A stretch of DNA of 64,000 nucleotides from Anaerolineales bacterium (lineage in GTDB: Bacteria > Chloroflexota > Anaerolineae > Anaerolineales > Villigracilaceae), in assembly GCA_030834895.1 (NCBI GenBank), contig JAUQXA010000051.1:41535-105534 (forward strand), in the 5' to 3' direction. The notes beneath the pieces are model-generated. The model was not told the origin of the DNA and did not search any database. It saw nothing but the letters and a program-made list of their open reading frames with translations. A program made the position numbers and the translations under genes. This document shows positions 52,264 to 61,490 of the stretch, piece by piece (position 1 is the stretch's first letter; each line of letters starts with the position of its first letter).

Positions 52264-53604
52264 CTATGCCACGGGGGAGCCTTTGGTGCGCCCCATCCAT
52301 GAGAGGTTGTCAAATTCGCCGAAGCGCTCGCGGAAGATGCGGTAGTAGAACAATTCCTCCTTGGTGTTCAACTGGACTCCGTTGGGCAGATTTCTTTCGA
52401 GTTTGAAATCGGCATCGCTGATTTGTTCTTCCGCATGCCGCGCCAAAAAATCCTCCACGCCCGCGCCCTGCCAGAACTTGGACTTGGGTCGCCAGAGGAT
52501 GGAGTCGGGTAATGTGTCTTTCATGGACTCCCGCAGAATCCATTTTTCCACACCGTTGCGGAGTTTCAAGTTGGCTGGGATTTGCAGGGCATAGTCCACC
52601 ACGCCTTCATCCAAAAAGCCGACATGCGCCACCGTGCCAAAGGCGGAGGAGCAGCGGTCCACACGCTGGAGGGCGGTATTGTGCAGACGGTTGGTGATGT
52701 CCACCAGTTCAGATGGAAGAGCAGTGGAGTCAAGCGACTTGAGATACTCATAGCCGGCAAACAACTCGTCGCCGCCTTCGCCTGAGAATACAGCGGGGAC
52801 ATAATCTGCGGCGGTTTGGGCAACCAGATAATTCATCACGCTGGAGCGGATCAGCCACGCGTCGAAGGATTCAAGCGCATAAATCACATCACCGAGGGCG
52901 GCGAACATCTCTTCGGGCTGAACCATCCGTTCGTGATGTTCGGTCTGGAGGAAGTCGGCGGCAATGCGGGCAAACTTAAGGTCAGGAGCGCCGTCCATGC
53001 CTGCCGCGAAGGTGTGCATTTTGCTCACACGCGGACGCGCCAGTGCAACCATCACACTTGAATCCAGTCCACCCGAAAGCCACGAGCCAACATCACCGTT
53101 TCCAATCCGTGCTTGGATGGAGGCTTCAAGCCGCTTGCGTAATTCACGCGCGATGGCATCCGCTGATTCTTTCAACTCAGGCTGCAACGCAACCTCGGCT
53201 TGTTTTGTCAATTGCTTGCCGTCAAAGGAATGTCCGGGCGGCATCTCGTGGACATTACGGGTGACAGCAAGCAAGCCCTTGACTTCGGATGCGAAACAAA
53301 ATCTGCCGTCGCTTGTCCAGCCATAATACAACGGGCGAATACCAGCCCTGTCGCGTTGAAGTTCAAAGCCGTCAAAGTGAGCCTGTGCCTGGGCAAAATG
53401 TCCGACGCTGGTTTGGTCGCGGACAATTCCCTTTGGCAATTCTTTCAAGTCCGCTTGCTGAACCCGCGAGCCAAGCACGCCGAGGGTCGTCCCTTCCGCC
53501 TCTCGAATCTCACACCAATGCCTTCCACGATGCGAAAGGCGGTCGAGCATTCGGCTAACCTGTTCCGTTTGACCTGCCTGGGCAATTCCAGCAATTCCAG
53601 ACAT
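52264..53604 (-). CDS. asparagine-synthetase-like protein lacking the nucleophilic Cys
   Basis: A 446-residue protein with an N-terminal class II amidotransferase domain (to about 150) and a C-terminal ATP-pyrophosphatase domain with SGGLDSSVMVAL and SGEGGDELFAGYEY. The chain begins M-S-G-I-A-G-I. Position 2, Cys in glutamine-using AsnB, is Ser, so the glutaminase is probably dead and the enzyme may use ammonia or another amine. It is about 100 residues shorter than AsnB. It neighbours an opine-dehydrogenase-like and a B12-binding protein, which suggests something other than simple asparagine synthesis. Confidence 0.82.
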   Translation of the reverse strand: MSGIAGIAQAGQTEQVSRMLDRLSHRGRHWCEIREAEGTTLGVLGSRVQQADLKELPKGIVRDQTSVGHFAQAQAHFDGFELQRDRAGIRPLYYGWTSDGRFCFASEVKGLLAVTRNVHEMPPGHSFDGKQLTKQAEVALQPELKESADAIARELRKRLEASIQARIGNGDVGSWLSGGLDSSVMVALARPRVSKMHTFAAGMDGAPDLKFARIAADFLQTEHHERMVQPEEMFAALGDVIYALESFDAWLIRSSVMNYLVAQTAADYVPAVFSGEGGDELFAGYEYLKSLDSTALPSELVDITNRLHNTALQRVDRCSSAFGTVAHVGFLDEGVVDYALQIPANLKLRNGVEKWILRESMKDTLPDSILWRPKSKFWQGAGVEDFLARHAEEQISDADFKLERNLPNGVQLNTKEELFYYRIFRERFGEFDNLSWMGRTKGSPVA

Positions 53605-53634
53605 AAGTTTCTCCTTTTCTTTGTTAACCTTACG

Positions 53635-53679
53635 CTTCGACTTCGCTCAGGACGAATTTCGCGTTGAGCGAAGTCGAAG
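53635..53679. repeat. inverted TTCGACTTCGCTCA repeat
   Basis: CTTCGACTTCGCTCA and its exact complement enclose 15 bases, between the synthetase-like and dehydrogenase-like genes. Confidence 0.8.
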
Positions 53680-53708
53680 GGCACGTTCATTGGTTTGCAT
53701 AAGATAAA

Positions 53709-54809
53709 TTAATCAATCACGCCTTCCTGAACGAAGCGGGTCAACTCGCTGACGCTCCACTGTTCAAGTCCGAGCTTCTCAACCGTCCGTCCGCGCCGCC
53801 AGTAATCAGTGCGGTGGATGATACTGCCGATGCGGATGATGCTTTCCATGCCGCGCACCGAAACGCCGTAACGCATCCCCAGTGAGGCAATCGGCACCAG
53901 GCTCATGGGAATGTCCTCGAAGATATAACGGTGGTTGAGCGTGGGCGGCGCTTTGATGCCGTAATATCCGGGCTGATTGTGGATGGCTTCATGCAGGTCT
54001 TCACCTGTGGTGTCGTAGGCGAGCTTTAGCCATTCGAGCGCGGTGCGCGCGCGGATGCCCAAAGCCGAGGCGACGGTCACACGCTCTCGATCCAGCACCT
54101 CCAACATGCGGGCAACGGATGGGGTTACTCCGTCGATGTAGAACTGGTAATCGCCGTGTGTGGCTTCGATCCAGCCGGTGTTGAGCAGGGTGAGCGCGGG
54201 GTGGAAGATTGCGCCCATGTTGTTCAGGCTGGTGTTCAACACATCCACGCCGTCGATGAACTGCGGATACGCCTCCTTGATCGCGTCCAACACCAGTTGT
54301 GTGCGCATGGCGGGTAATGCCGCCAGTGGAATTGCCTCCTTGATGCGGAAGATGCGCGCCGCGGCAGGACCATCCGAACGGGCGGCATAGATAAAGGTCT
54401 CGGCTTCGGCGATGGTGACATCCGCCTTGCATCCGCCGTCACGGATGACCTTCGAGAACTCTAGCGCGCCGCAGGTGCGGCCAGGATGCAGAATGAGGAT
54501 CTGTCCATTCTTGAGATACGGAGCCATTGCTGCGGCGATTTCCGCGTGTGCGGACGAGGGCACCACAACCATAATCACGCTGACGCCTTTGATCGCTTCG
54601 CCGATGTTGGATGTGACCCGCTCCAGTTTGCCAAATCCGTGCGGCACGCCCTCCGCGCCGTCCAACTCGATACCGCCGCGTTTTTTGATGACCTCCACGT
54701 GACTGGCTGTGCGGTTGTAGAGTGAGACCTTGAAACCCATTAGCGCAAGATGCGCTGCCATTGCCTTGCCGCCATGTCCCGCCCCGATGACTGCGAATTT
54801 CCTTGTCAT
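53709..54809 (-). CDS. opine-dehydrogenase-like NAD(P)-dependent oxidoreductase
   Basis: A 366-residue protein of the octopine/nopaline dehydrogenase family. The Rossmann motif is VIGAGHGGKAMAAHLAL, and the C-terminal all-helical domain has NTSLNNMGAIFHPALTLLN, the family's substrate-site stretch with His. Such enzymes reductively join an amino acid and a 2-oxo acid. Substrates here are unknown. Next to the synthetase-like gene on the same strand. Confidence 0.85.
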   Translation of the reverse strand: MTRKFAVIGAGHGGKAMAAHLALMGFKVSLYNRTASHVEVIKKRGGIELDGAEGVPHGFGKLERVTSNIGEAIKGVSVIMVVVPSSAHAEIAAAMAPYLKNGQILILHPGRTCGALEFSKVIRDGGCKADVTIAEAETFIYAARSDGPAAARIFRIKEAIPLAALPAMRTQLVLDAIKEAYPQFIDGVDVLNTSLNNMGAIFHPALTLLNTGWIEATHGDYQFYIDGVTPSVARMLEVLDRERVTVASALGIRARTALEWLKLAYDTTGEDLHEAIHNQPGYYGIKAPPTLNHRYIFEDIPMSLVPIASLGMRYGVSVRGMESIIRIGSIIHRTDYWRRGRTVEKLGLEQWSVSELTRFVQEGVID

Positions 54810-54833
54810 GTTGTCTCCTTTGTTGTTTCATTC

Positions 54834-54896
54834 GCTCTGAGCATAGTCGAAGGACGTTTTCTTACTCCATTGCTGCGTTTCGACTGCGCTCAACGC
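54834..54896. repeat. opposed TTCGA/CTCAG repeat pair
   Basis: CTCTGAGCATAGTCGAAGGAC and the opposed GTTTCGACTGCGCTCAAC flank a short spacer ahead of the dehydrogenase gene. Same family as 53635. Confidence 0.65.
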
Positions 54897-54902
54897 GAAA
54901 AG

Positions 54903-56477
54903 TTACACTTCCACACACATGCCGTTCACGATGCGTGTTTTCACCCTGCCCATTGCAAACTTATTATTACGTAAATGCGGCGCATCCAGCAAGCCCGAAG
55001 TGACCGCCCCCGTCAGGGCAACAGGATCCGTAAACGGGTCGTCAGAAGAAGAGTCTGCTTGTGCGCGGATTTGATTTAATAATTGAGCCGCCTCCTCCAT
55101 CAGTTGTTCGACGCGTGCTTGAATCTTTGGGTCGGCGGTCATGTCTGGCGCACCCATCGCGTTGTCGATTGCGCGGCGGACGATCTGGCTCGCCTCGATG
55201 ACATCATCCGCTGTGGCGGCATGATGCGCCTCGGTATGCCCGACGATGTGATAAATGTCGGGCTTGAGCGCCATTTGCAAATAGGTGGCGGCGGCGAGAT
55301 GCCCGCGTGCGGCATTGGGGTTCAATGGATGTGAAAGCAGTCCAATGCGGGTTTGTACCCAGACCTTGAAGTTTTTATTTTCTAAGGGCTTGACCATCGC
55401 AAGAATTGCCAGCATCTTTGCCAGATCCATCGCATCGGAAAGGCCGGGCGGACTGTTGAACATCAACTGCGCGATGTAGTCCTTCACGCCGAAGGCGCGG
55501 GCGTTGTACGCGGAGAGATACGCCGAGACCACAAACACCACGTCGGAAGCGTCGCGCATTCCCCAGTGATGTGGTTCGTTCAACTCGACGGGGATGCGAT
55601 GTTTGCCATACCACTTCATCACGCTTTGATGCTCGCGGATCGAGCCTTCCAAATCCCAGGGACCGCGCCCGTCCATCTGGTTGAACCAAAAGAGCGGGAT
55701 GGCGCACCATGCGATATTAATTGTACGCACGTACATCTCCGCAAGTTTTATAAAATCATCCGTGCCTGAATACGTTCGCAGCAACGGAAAGTTCCCCCGT
55801 CGGCTGGCTTCATACAAAGCACGATAATCTTCCTCAGAGCGCACAGGCACGCCGCCCGCGCCTTTCATGCGCGAGTCCTGTCTTTCAGGATGATAGAAAT
55901 TTTCCTGCGCATCCTGATCAATGCCAAGCGAGATGACGTCCAATGCCTGTGCCTCGGCAATCTTTTCAATGCCTTTGATCGTCTCTTCCATTGTGGGAAG
56001 CCCAAAGTGATGACGCAGGATCGGATATGGCGACTTCCATTTGATGCGTTCCACCGCGGACTGGGGAAATGAGTCTTCGCTCCCCGCCTGAGCCTGATTC
56101 CCTTTCAGGTAGCTGAGTACCGCCTCGACATTTTCACTTCCATCGAAAGTCTGCTCGAAGAAACCAAGTTTTTGGACGCGCTCTACAACGGGAGGGGTCC
56201 CGCCAAACGCAAAGCGGACTCCTTTTTCGTGCAATTCCGATGCGGCTTCGGCAAACTCTCCCAACAGACGTTCTCCCGTCTCAGGCGTCAGTCGGTATGA
56301 CACACCCACCAAATCAGCTTTCTCACGTTTTGCCGCTTCGATCACTTCCTCCACCGGAACGGCGGGGCCGAGGAAGATGGTCTTCCAGCCAGCGGATTCG
56401 GCCAGCCTGAGGAAATTCATCACGCCTGCCACGTGGACACATTCACCCAGCGCCGCGGCAACGAGGACCTTTTTCAT
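54903..56477 (-). CDS. B12-binding domain protein with TIM-barrel-like C-terminal half
   Basis: A 524-residue protein. The first 125 residues form a cobalamin-binding domain: GECVHVAGVMNFL places His and Gly as in the DxHxxG motif but with Cys for Asp, and VGVSYRL and FGGTPP fit the later loops. About 380 residues follow without a recognised signature, apart from long conserved-looking stretches (NQMDGRGPWDLEGSI, NEPHHWGMRDASD). That part resembles mutase or methyltransferase barrels in length. I cannot assign a reaction. AAAGGAG precedes ATG at 56477. First gene of the opine-like group. Confidence 0.7.
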   Translation of the reverse strand: MKKVLVAAALGECVHVAGVMNFLRLAESAGWKTIFLGPAVPVEEVIEAAKREKADLVGVSYRLTPETGERLLGEFAEAASELHEKGVRFAFGGTPPVVERVQKLGFFEQTFDGSENVEAVLSYLKGNQAQAGSEDSFPQSAVERIKWKSPYPILRHHFGLPTMEETIKGIEKIAEAQALDVISLGIDQDAQENFYHPERQDSRMKGAGGVPVRSEEDYRALYEASRRGNFPLLRTYSGTDDFIKLAEMYVRTINIAWCAIPLFWFNQMDGRGPWDLEGSIREHQSVMKWYGKHRIPVELNEPHHWGMRDASDVVFVVSAYLSAYNARAFGVKDYIAQLMFNSPPGLSDAMDLAKMLAILAMVKPLENKNFKVWVQTRIGLLSHPLNPNAARGHLAAATYLQMALKPDIYHIVGHTEAHHAATADDVIEASQIVRRAIDNAMGAPDMTADPKIQARVEQLMEEAAQLLNQIRAQADSSSDDPFTDPVALTGAVTSGLLDAPHLRNNKFAMGRVKTRIVNGMCVEV

Positions 56478-56552
56478 TATTATTCTCCTTTCTTTGCTCT
56501 TCAGGCGTATTTCCCCCCTGCGCGCCACTTTCTACAATAAAATCCCTTGGAG

Positions 56553-56567
56553 TTTTTATACCACAAA
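56553..56567 (-). promoter_or_regulatory. extended -10 element upstream of the B12-protein gene
   Basis: TTTGTGGTATAAAAA on the minus strand, beside the stop of the phosphatase gene and about 75 bases before the B12-protein start. Same motif as at 42828. Confidence 0.5.
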
Positions 56568-56568
56568 A

Positions 56569-57132
56569 TTATCCCCATTTCACGCAACCAGGGGTGACAT
56601 TATCGGGAATATTTTCATACACTTTGTCCATGGACATACCCTGCGCATGGCAAATAATGACCGCCAGCGCAACGCCATGCGAAACGATAATGACCGATTC
56701 ACCGGGATGCCTGTGCGCGATTTCATTCACTGCGGTGATGACTCGTTGTGCAACGTCGCGCGGGGATTCACCCTGCGGGGCGTGCGCGTCGAACGGATTT
56801 CTTTCGCGTTCCCAGAGTTCACGCGGATACCGCACCTTGATGTCGTTCGATAACATCCCCTCCCACGCGCCGAGATTTATCTCGCGCAGGCGCGGATCGA
56901 TTGTGACGGTCAGATTCAGGGATTCAGAGATCAACTCTGCGGTTTGTATGGCGCGCGACAAATCGCTGCTATAGATGGCGGAAAACTTTGTGCAAGGCAA
57001 TTGATCGAGGACAGAGCGCGCCTGCGTAATTCCAAAATCGTTCAACCCGGGCGCGTCTGGCGATTGCCCCTGCCACTTGCCAAGCAGGTTCCAATCCGTC
57101 TGCCCGTGACGAATGAGCCAGAGTTCCGTCAT
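56569..57132 (-). CDS. gpgP: histidine phosphatase, probable glucosyl-3-phosphoglycerate phosphatase
   Basis: A 187-residue histidine phosphatase. LIRHGQTDWN is the catalytic RHG motif, Glu and the late VSHGVAL His complete the site. It overlaps the synthase gene by 4 bases (ATGA), which supports the role of removing phosphate from glucosyl-3-phosphoglycerate. Specificity rests on this context, since related proteins hydrolyse other phosphates. Confidence 0.8.
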   Translation of the reverse strand: MTELWLIRHGQTDWNLLGKWQGQSPDAPGLNDFGITQARSVLDQLPCTKFSAIYSSDLSRAIQTAELISESLNLTVTIDPRLREINLGAWEGMLSNDIKVRYPRELWERERNPFDAHAPQGESPRDVAQRVITAVNEIAHRHPGESVIIVSHGVALAVIICHAQGMSMDKVYENIPDNVTPGCVKWG

Positions 57133-58928
57133 CGGTTTCTTTCCAGATATTCCTTCAATTCGATCATGGGCGGGCGGGCGCGTTCAGCGATTTCCTCAAC
57201 ATCCAAAAAATAACCTTTCGCATTGTGCCTGATCAACTTCATGGATTTGTTCACATCCTCCAATACGGCGCGCCCCAACCGGCTTTCCAGTTTGCGGATG
57301 ACCGTTTGGATGATGGCAAAGGACATTTTGCTCAACGCCTCCAAATGTTGATTATGATGAATGCGCTCCAGCAAATCCACCTGGGCAATGGCATTGAGCC
57401 CGTAACGTTCATAGACGTCAATCAGCAGGCCCGTCTCGACGCCATAACCTGAGAAGAAGACAGCTTGTTCCAACGCTTCACGCCTGCCTGCGTATTCGCC
57501 CGAAAGTGGTTGGACAACCCCCGAAAGTTCGGGATAAAACAGGTTCAATAAAGGACGCGCGGTTAATTCGGTCACACGTCCGCCGCCGCCTACTTGCATT
57601 TTTTCGCCAACCTTCAAGGGCCTGCGATAAAAACCTTTGACAAACTGCACCTGCGGGTTCAACAGAAGCGGACCGATGATCCCATACACAAAGCGTGGAT
57701 CGATGTTCACGATGTCGGTGTCAATCCACACGATGATGTCTCCGCGTGTTACCAACAGGCTCTTCCACAACGCTTCGCCTTTTCCAGACCGCGCGCCTAA
57801 TCGCTCGAGCAATTGTTGATGGATATAGACGGGCACGCCTTCCTGCTCGGCAATTTCACGCGTTCGATCCGTTGAATTGGAATCGAGCAGGACGATCTCA
57901 TCCAGCAATGGTATTTTTTCCATCAACTCCTTTTTCATCATCCTGATGACTTTACCCACAGTTTGTTCTTCATTCAATGCGGGCAGCGCCAGGCTGATGG
58001 CCAGACCCTGTTGGTTTTTCATTTCAAGCAGTTCTCCCAATTGCTTGAATTCGTCCGCGTGAAATGTGTTCTCCGCGAACCATTTATCCACCAGAATCGA
58101 AATGGCTTGCACCCCCGCGCTTTCATCGTAACTCGTGGGCGGCAGCGGACGTCCGCTTTTGACGGCTATCACTGCGCCAGGCGCTTCGCTCAAGATCCTG
58201 TCTGCGAACGGTCCCAGCGAAACGGAACTGGTCACGGGTTGGGACGTCGTCCCCAAAACGATGACATCCGCCTGTTTCGCGCTTTCGAGAATCAAATGCG
58301 CGGGATCATCCGTGACTGCGAATTGCTTCTGCACTTCGGGCATCTGTTTCAGTACGCGCTCCAAACCCTTGAACGGCGCATCACTCCCCGCTTCAGGGTC
58401 ATCAGGACGACCCAGGTGAAGCGCAGTCACACCATTGGGATGTAATCCGAGCCCAACGCGCAGTGCCAGGTCCGCATGTGGACCACCTCTCAATGGAACC
58501 AGGACATTCTTCGGCTTGTTGGGTAGTTTTCCTCGCACCAGGGCGACATTGCAAGGTGGACGGGCCAACACATCCTGCGCAGTTACACCCAGTGCGGTCA
58601 AATGTGAATCCCATTCCAAAAGAAGCAGGTCCGGCTTTTCTTTTTGCAGGAGGGCTGATAGTTCGTTCCATGGTTCGTAGGAGACAATGATCTGCGATTT
58701 GGCCGTTATTTTTGCATCCTTCCCGTAGTGGCGTAAGTACCTTCGCAAAGAACGCGCAGCAACGGCTCCCATGCTCAGGGATTGTTCTTGCGGCACGACC
58801 ACCACGCCCACGAGAACAATTTCCGCGTCCATGTGGCGCGCAGCTTCCAGCGCATGGAGTCCCGGACCTTCATGGATGAACGGAATTAATATGGTGCGAA
58901 TGGGTGCGTATTCGGTATGTTTTTGCAT
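57129..58928 (-). CDS. gpgS: glucosyl-3-phosphoglycerate synthase fused to two Usp-like domains
   Basis: A 599-residue fusion. Residues about 9-133 and 140-257 are two universal-stress-protein-like domains (TILIPFIHEGPGLHALEAA, NVLVPLRGGPHADLALRV and GTTSQPVTSSVSLGPFADRIL, which resembles the Usp ATP loop). Residues 308-599 are a GT-A glycosyltransferase: SLALPALNEEQTVGKVI, D-T-D at 403-405, SGKGEALWKSL, LSGEYAGRREALE, and GYGVETGLLIDVYE. That part matches GpgS, which makes glucosyl-3-phosphoglycerate from NDP-glucose. GpgS alone is usually about 300 residues. Confidence 0.88.
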   Translation of the reverse strand: MQKHTEYAPIRTILIPFIHEGPGLHALEAARHMDAEIVLVGVVVVPQEQSLSMGAVAARSLRRYLRHYGKDAKITAKSQIIVSYEPWNELSALLQKEKPDLLLLEWDSHLTALGVTAQDVLARPPCNVALVRGKLPNKPKNVLVPLRGGPHADLALRVGLGLHPNGVTALHLGRPDDPEAGSDAPFKGLERVLKQMPEVQKQFAVTDDPAHLILESAKQADVIVLGTTSQPVTSSVSLGPFADRILSEAPGAVIAVKSGRPLPPTSYDESAGVQAISILVDKWFAENTFHADEFKQLGELLEMKNQQGLAISLALPALNEEQTVGKVIRMMKKELMEKIPLLDEIVLLDSNSTDRTREIAEQEGVPVYIHQQLLERLGARSGKGEALWKSLLVTRGDIIVWIDTDIVNIDPRFVYGIIGPLLLNPQVQFVKGFYRRPLKVGEKMQVGGGGRVTELTARPLLNLFYPELSGVVQPLSGEYAGRREALEQAVFFSGYGVETGLLIDVYERYGLNAIAQVDLLERIHHNQHLEALSKMSFAIIQTVIRKLESRLGRAVLEDVNKSMKLIRHNAKGYFLDVEEIAERARPPMIELKEYLERNR

Positions 58929-58932
58929 GTCA

Positions 58933-60153
58933 TCATCCTTTTTCCAATAGGGGCGCGATGTGTTTTCGATAGATCGCTTCCCAGCGGAAGGATAATCGCG
59001 CGCGCATGGAAAGACGCGCAGGCAATGCGGATTCGAAATACGAGGTGATCATCTGTGCGATTTTTACAGGGTTCTCATCTGGCGAGAAAAACCATGCATC
59101 TTCAAGCCCCAACTCGCGCAGGGGGGGAATATCCGCACAGAAGGCGGGCAGATGACTGAACGCGGCTTCGATCAATGGGATACCAAATCCCTCCTCGCGG
59201 CTGGGGAAGAGGAGCGCATCGGCAACACGATAAAAGTCCGCGATGACTTCATCGGGCAAAAACGAGTCCACTAGCTCTGCGAGGAAATGAGCTGAACCCT
59301 GCAAATTCAATCGAGTACGCAAGCCTGACAACATGTCAAAATATTTGATGTTATCTGCGTTATGCGGCCCAAGCGGTCCCGTCACCACCAGCGCGGCGTT
59401 TGGATATTGCTTTTTCAATTCAGATAACGTATACAGGGCAAGCTCGATATTCTTGCGCGGGGTTAGGCGCACGGGCAAAAGCAAAATCGGCGCCGCGTCG
59501 AGCAATTGCATGTTATCAAGCAGAGCGCGCGTCTGCATTTCGATTTTATAGAAGCGCGATGTGTCCACGCCATTGGGAACAACTTGAATTTTATCGAGGT
59601 CGATCTTCATCAGAGATGCGAGTTCGCGCTGCCTCAAGTGTGAGACAACCACGTGCGTAGTATCACCCCAGTTGGTGCGGAGCAAATCCCACGGATAACC
59701 TTCGTGTAATTCGGGCTGGTAGCGCGGGGTTGTCCATGCAAGATCGTGGTGCCAGAGAATCAGGCGGGGAAGTTTTTTATCGGTGTGGAGTTGGTGCAAT
59801 GCGGCAGTCAGCGCAAGATTTTTGTTGAGCGAGCAAACATTGTGCGCAATCAAAATATCCACGCCCGCGAGCGCAACTTTCAACTCGTTCTTCAGATCAT
59901 TGCATAGTGTTTCAAAGCCTTCAGGTACAATGCCGCGATCCAAATCCTTTTTGATTGTTTCCACGCGAATGTGCCGTGAATCGGCAAGCGGAATCGTTGT
60001 CAGCGGAATCTGCGCGTTCATGGATTCGCCGCGCGCCGCGATGAGCCGCACCGAATGTCCGCCCGCAGACATCAAGCGCGCATGATGACCAATGACGCTT
60101 TCCACTCCGCCGACAATGGGCGGGACCGAGTAATGAAGAATGGCGATGTTCAT
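58933..60153 (-). CDS. GT4-family glycosyltransferase A
   Basis: A 406-residue GT-B fold transferase. The N-terminus is IAILHYSVPPIVGGVESVIGHHARL. The C-terminal donor site has PSREEGFGIPLIEAAFSHLP with the E-x7-E motif. ATG at 60153 overlaps the upstream stop (ATGA). It could extend glucosylglycerate, for instance with mannose. Not assigned. Confidence 0.82.
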   Translation of the reverse strand: MNIAILHYSVPPIVGGVESVIGHHARLMSAGGHSVRLIAARGESMNAQIPLTTIPLADSRHIRVETIKKDLDRGIVPEGFETLCNDLKNELKVALAGVDILIAHNVCSLNKNLALTAALHQLHTDKKLPRLILWHHDLAWTTPRYQPELHEGYPWDLLRTNWGDTTHVVVSHLRQRELASLMKIDLDKIQVVPNGVDTSRFYKIEMQTRALLDNMQLLDAAPILLLPVRLTPRKNIELALYTLSELKKQYPNAALVVTGPLGPHNADNIKYFDMLSGLRTRLNLQGSAHFLAELVDSFLPDEVIADFYRVADALLFPSREEGFGIPLIEAAFSHLPAFCADIPPLRELGLEDAWFFSPDENPVKIAQMITSYFESALPARLSMRARLSFRWEAIYRKHIAPLLEKG

Positions 60154-61490
60154 ATTTGATATCCCAAACAATCAGCGAGGATGGAGTACAAACGATGCTC
60201 CAGAACCGTGAATGAAAAATATCGTTTGGCAAGCTGGTAATTTGTCTCGGCCCATTCCGCAGCTTGGTCGGGATTTTGCAGGATTCGGCGCGTCGCGTCC
60301 AATGCGCTTCTGCTGATGTAACCATCGAACCAGATGGTGCGAAACCCCTTGGGTTTGATGTCCACTTCGTAAATGGAATAGTTATTGACCAATATTGGGC
60401 GGCGGTAATATACGGCTTCGAGAAAAGCGTTGCCAAAGCCTTCGATGCTGGAGGGGTAGGTGACCAAATCCGCGTGCGGATATACGTCGCCGAGCGTATA
60501 AACCCTTTTGCCGCCGGGCGTTGTGCCACGCTTATCCTGCACTTGATCCGACTCAAAGCGCACGGTCACATCGAGCAAATAAGCATACTCGCGCACGCGT
60601 TGCTCGTAGTCCGTACCTTCATCGCCAGACGCGTGGGAGATGATCAATTTCGCGGGAAGTCCGAGACGGCGGACAAGTTCAACAGCGTGTTCAATCCCCT
60701 TGCGTTGGATGACACGGGTTGGTTGGAGGAAGAAATATTCGCCTTCATTGATTCCAAAATCCGCGCGGACGGATTCCGTATACGCATCGGGTTTCGGCGG
60801 TGGGGAATCGAAATCCATCACGTTGGGGATCACACGCGAGGTCAAACCATGACGCGAAGCAAGTTGTTGGGATTGAATCGTGTTGATGACCACATGTCGG
60901 ATGGACGGCAAATTCGGCGGAAATGCCGCGGCGAGATAATCGCCCACACAGTTGACCTGAAAGCGTTGGCGTTCCCAGTGGAAGTCATGGTGATGAGCGA
61001 TGGTGGGATAGCCTGTTTCGGCAATAAACTCCGTGACGGCGAGTCCCAGCGGCAGGTTGATCGGAATCGTCAGCGCGTTTTCCACGACCAGAATCTCAAG
61101 GTCGAAACGTTGAACAAATTTGCATAACTCATCCTTGAAATATTCCTTCATCTCGTTGACGCGGCGTGTCATGGCAGGCGGGCGCACGTAGATGGAGAAA
61201 AAATCCTTGTGCCGTCCGCATGTTCCATGGGATGCGCGCGCTTCCTGTGTGACCGTCCAGCTGCCCGAATATGCCTGCTGGTTTAGTTTTTCAATTTCGG
61301 GATGGTGGTAAAACGCTTCAGGAACGACATGGGATATATCTGCGGGGCGGTCACATTCACCTGCGAAATAAAAACATTTGTGACCGAGTCGTTCAAAGAT
61401 GGTCGCCCACTTTTGCGTTTCAAGTGAGACGCCGTCCGTGCCGGCAAAACGGGTGGAAATGAAACCAATGTTGTGAGAAGAAGGGGTCAT
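60150..61490 (-). CDS. GT4-family glycosyltransferase B
   Basis: A 446-residue GT-B transferase beginning NIGFISTRFAGTDGVSLETQKW, with YPSSIEGFGNAFLEAVYYRRP as the donor-site E-x7-E. The start resembles mannosylglucosylglycerate synthases, which would fit the cluster, but this is inference. ATG at 61490 overlaps the GH13 stop by four bases. Confidence 0.82.
   Translation of the reverse strand: MTPSSHNIGFISTRFAGTDGVSLETQKWATIFERLGHKCFYFAGECDRPADISHVVPEAFYHHPEIEKLNQQAYSGSWTVTQEARASHGTCGRHKDFFSIYVRPPAMTRRVNEMKEYFKDELCKFVQRFDLEILVVENALTIPINLPLGLAVTEFIAETGYPTIAHHHDFHWERQRFQVNCVGDYLAAAFPPNLPSIRHVVINTIQSQQLASRHGLTSRVIPNVMDFDSPPPKPDAYTESVRADFGINEGEYFFLQPTRVIQRKGIEHAVELVRRLGLPAKLIISHASGDEGTDYEQRVREYAYLLDVTVRFESDQVQDKRGTTPGGKRVYTLGDVYPHADLVTYPSSIEGFGNAFLEAVYYRRPILVNNYSIYEVDIKPKGFRTIWFDGYISRSALDATRRILQNPDQAAEWAETNYQLAKRYFSFTVLEHRLYSILADCLGYQI

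Noticed and set aside
56569..57132. Annotation as phosphoglycerate mutase
   Set aside because: The short length and four-base overlap with the glucosyl-3-phosphoglycerate synthase gene favour a phosphatase role in that pathway.
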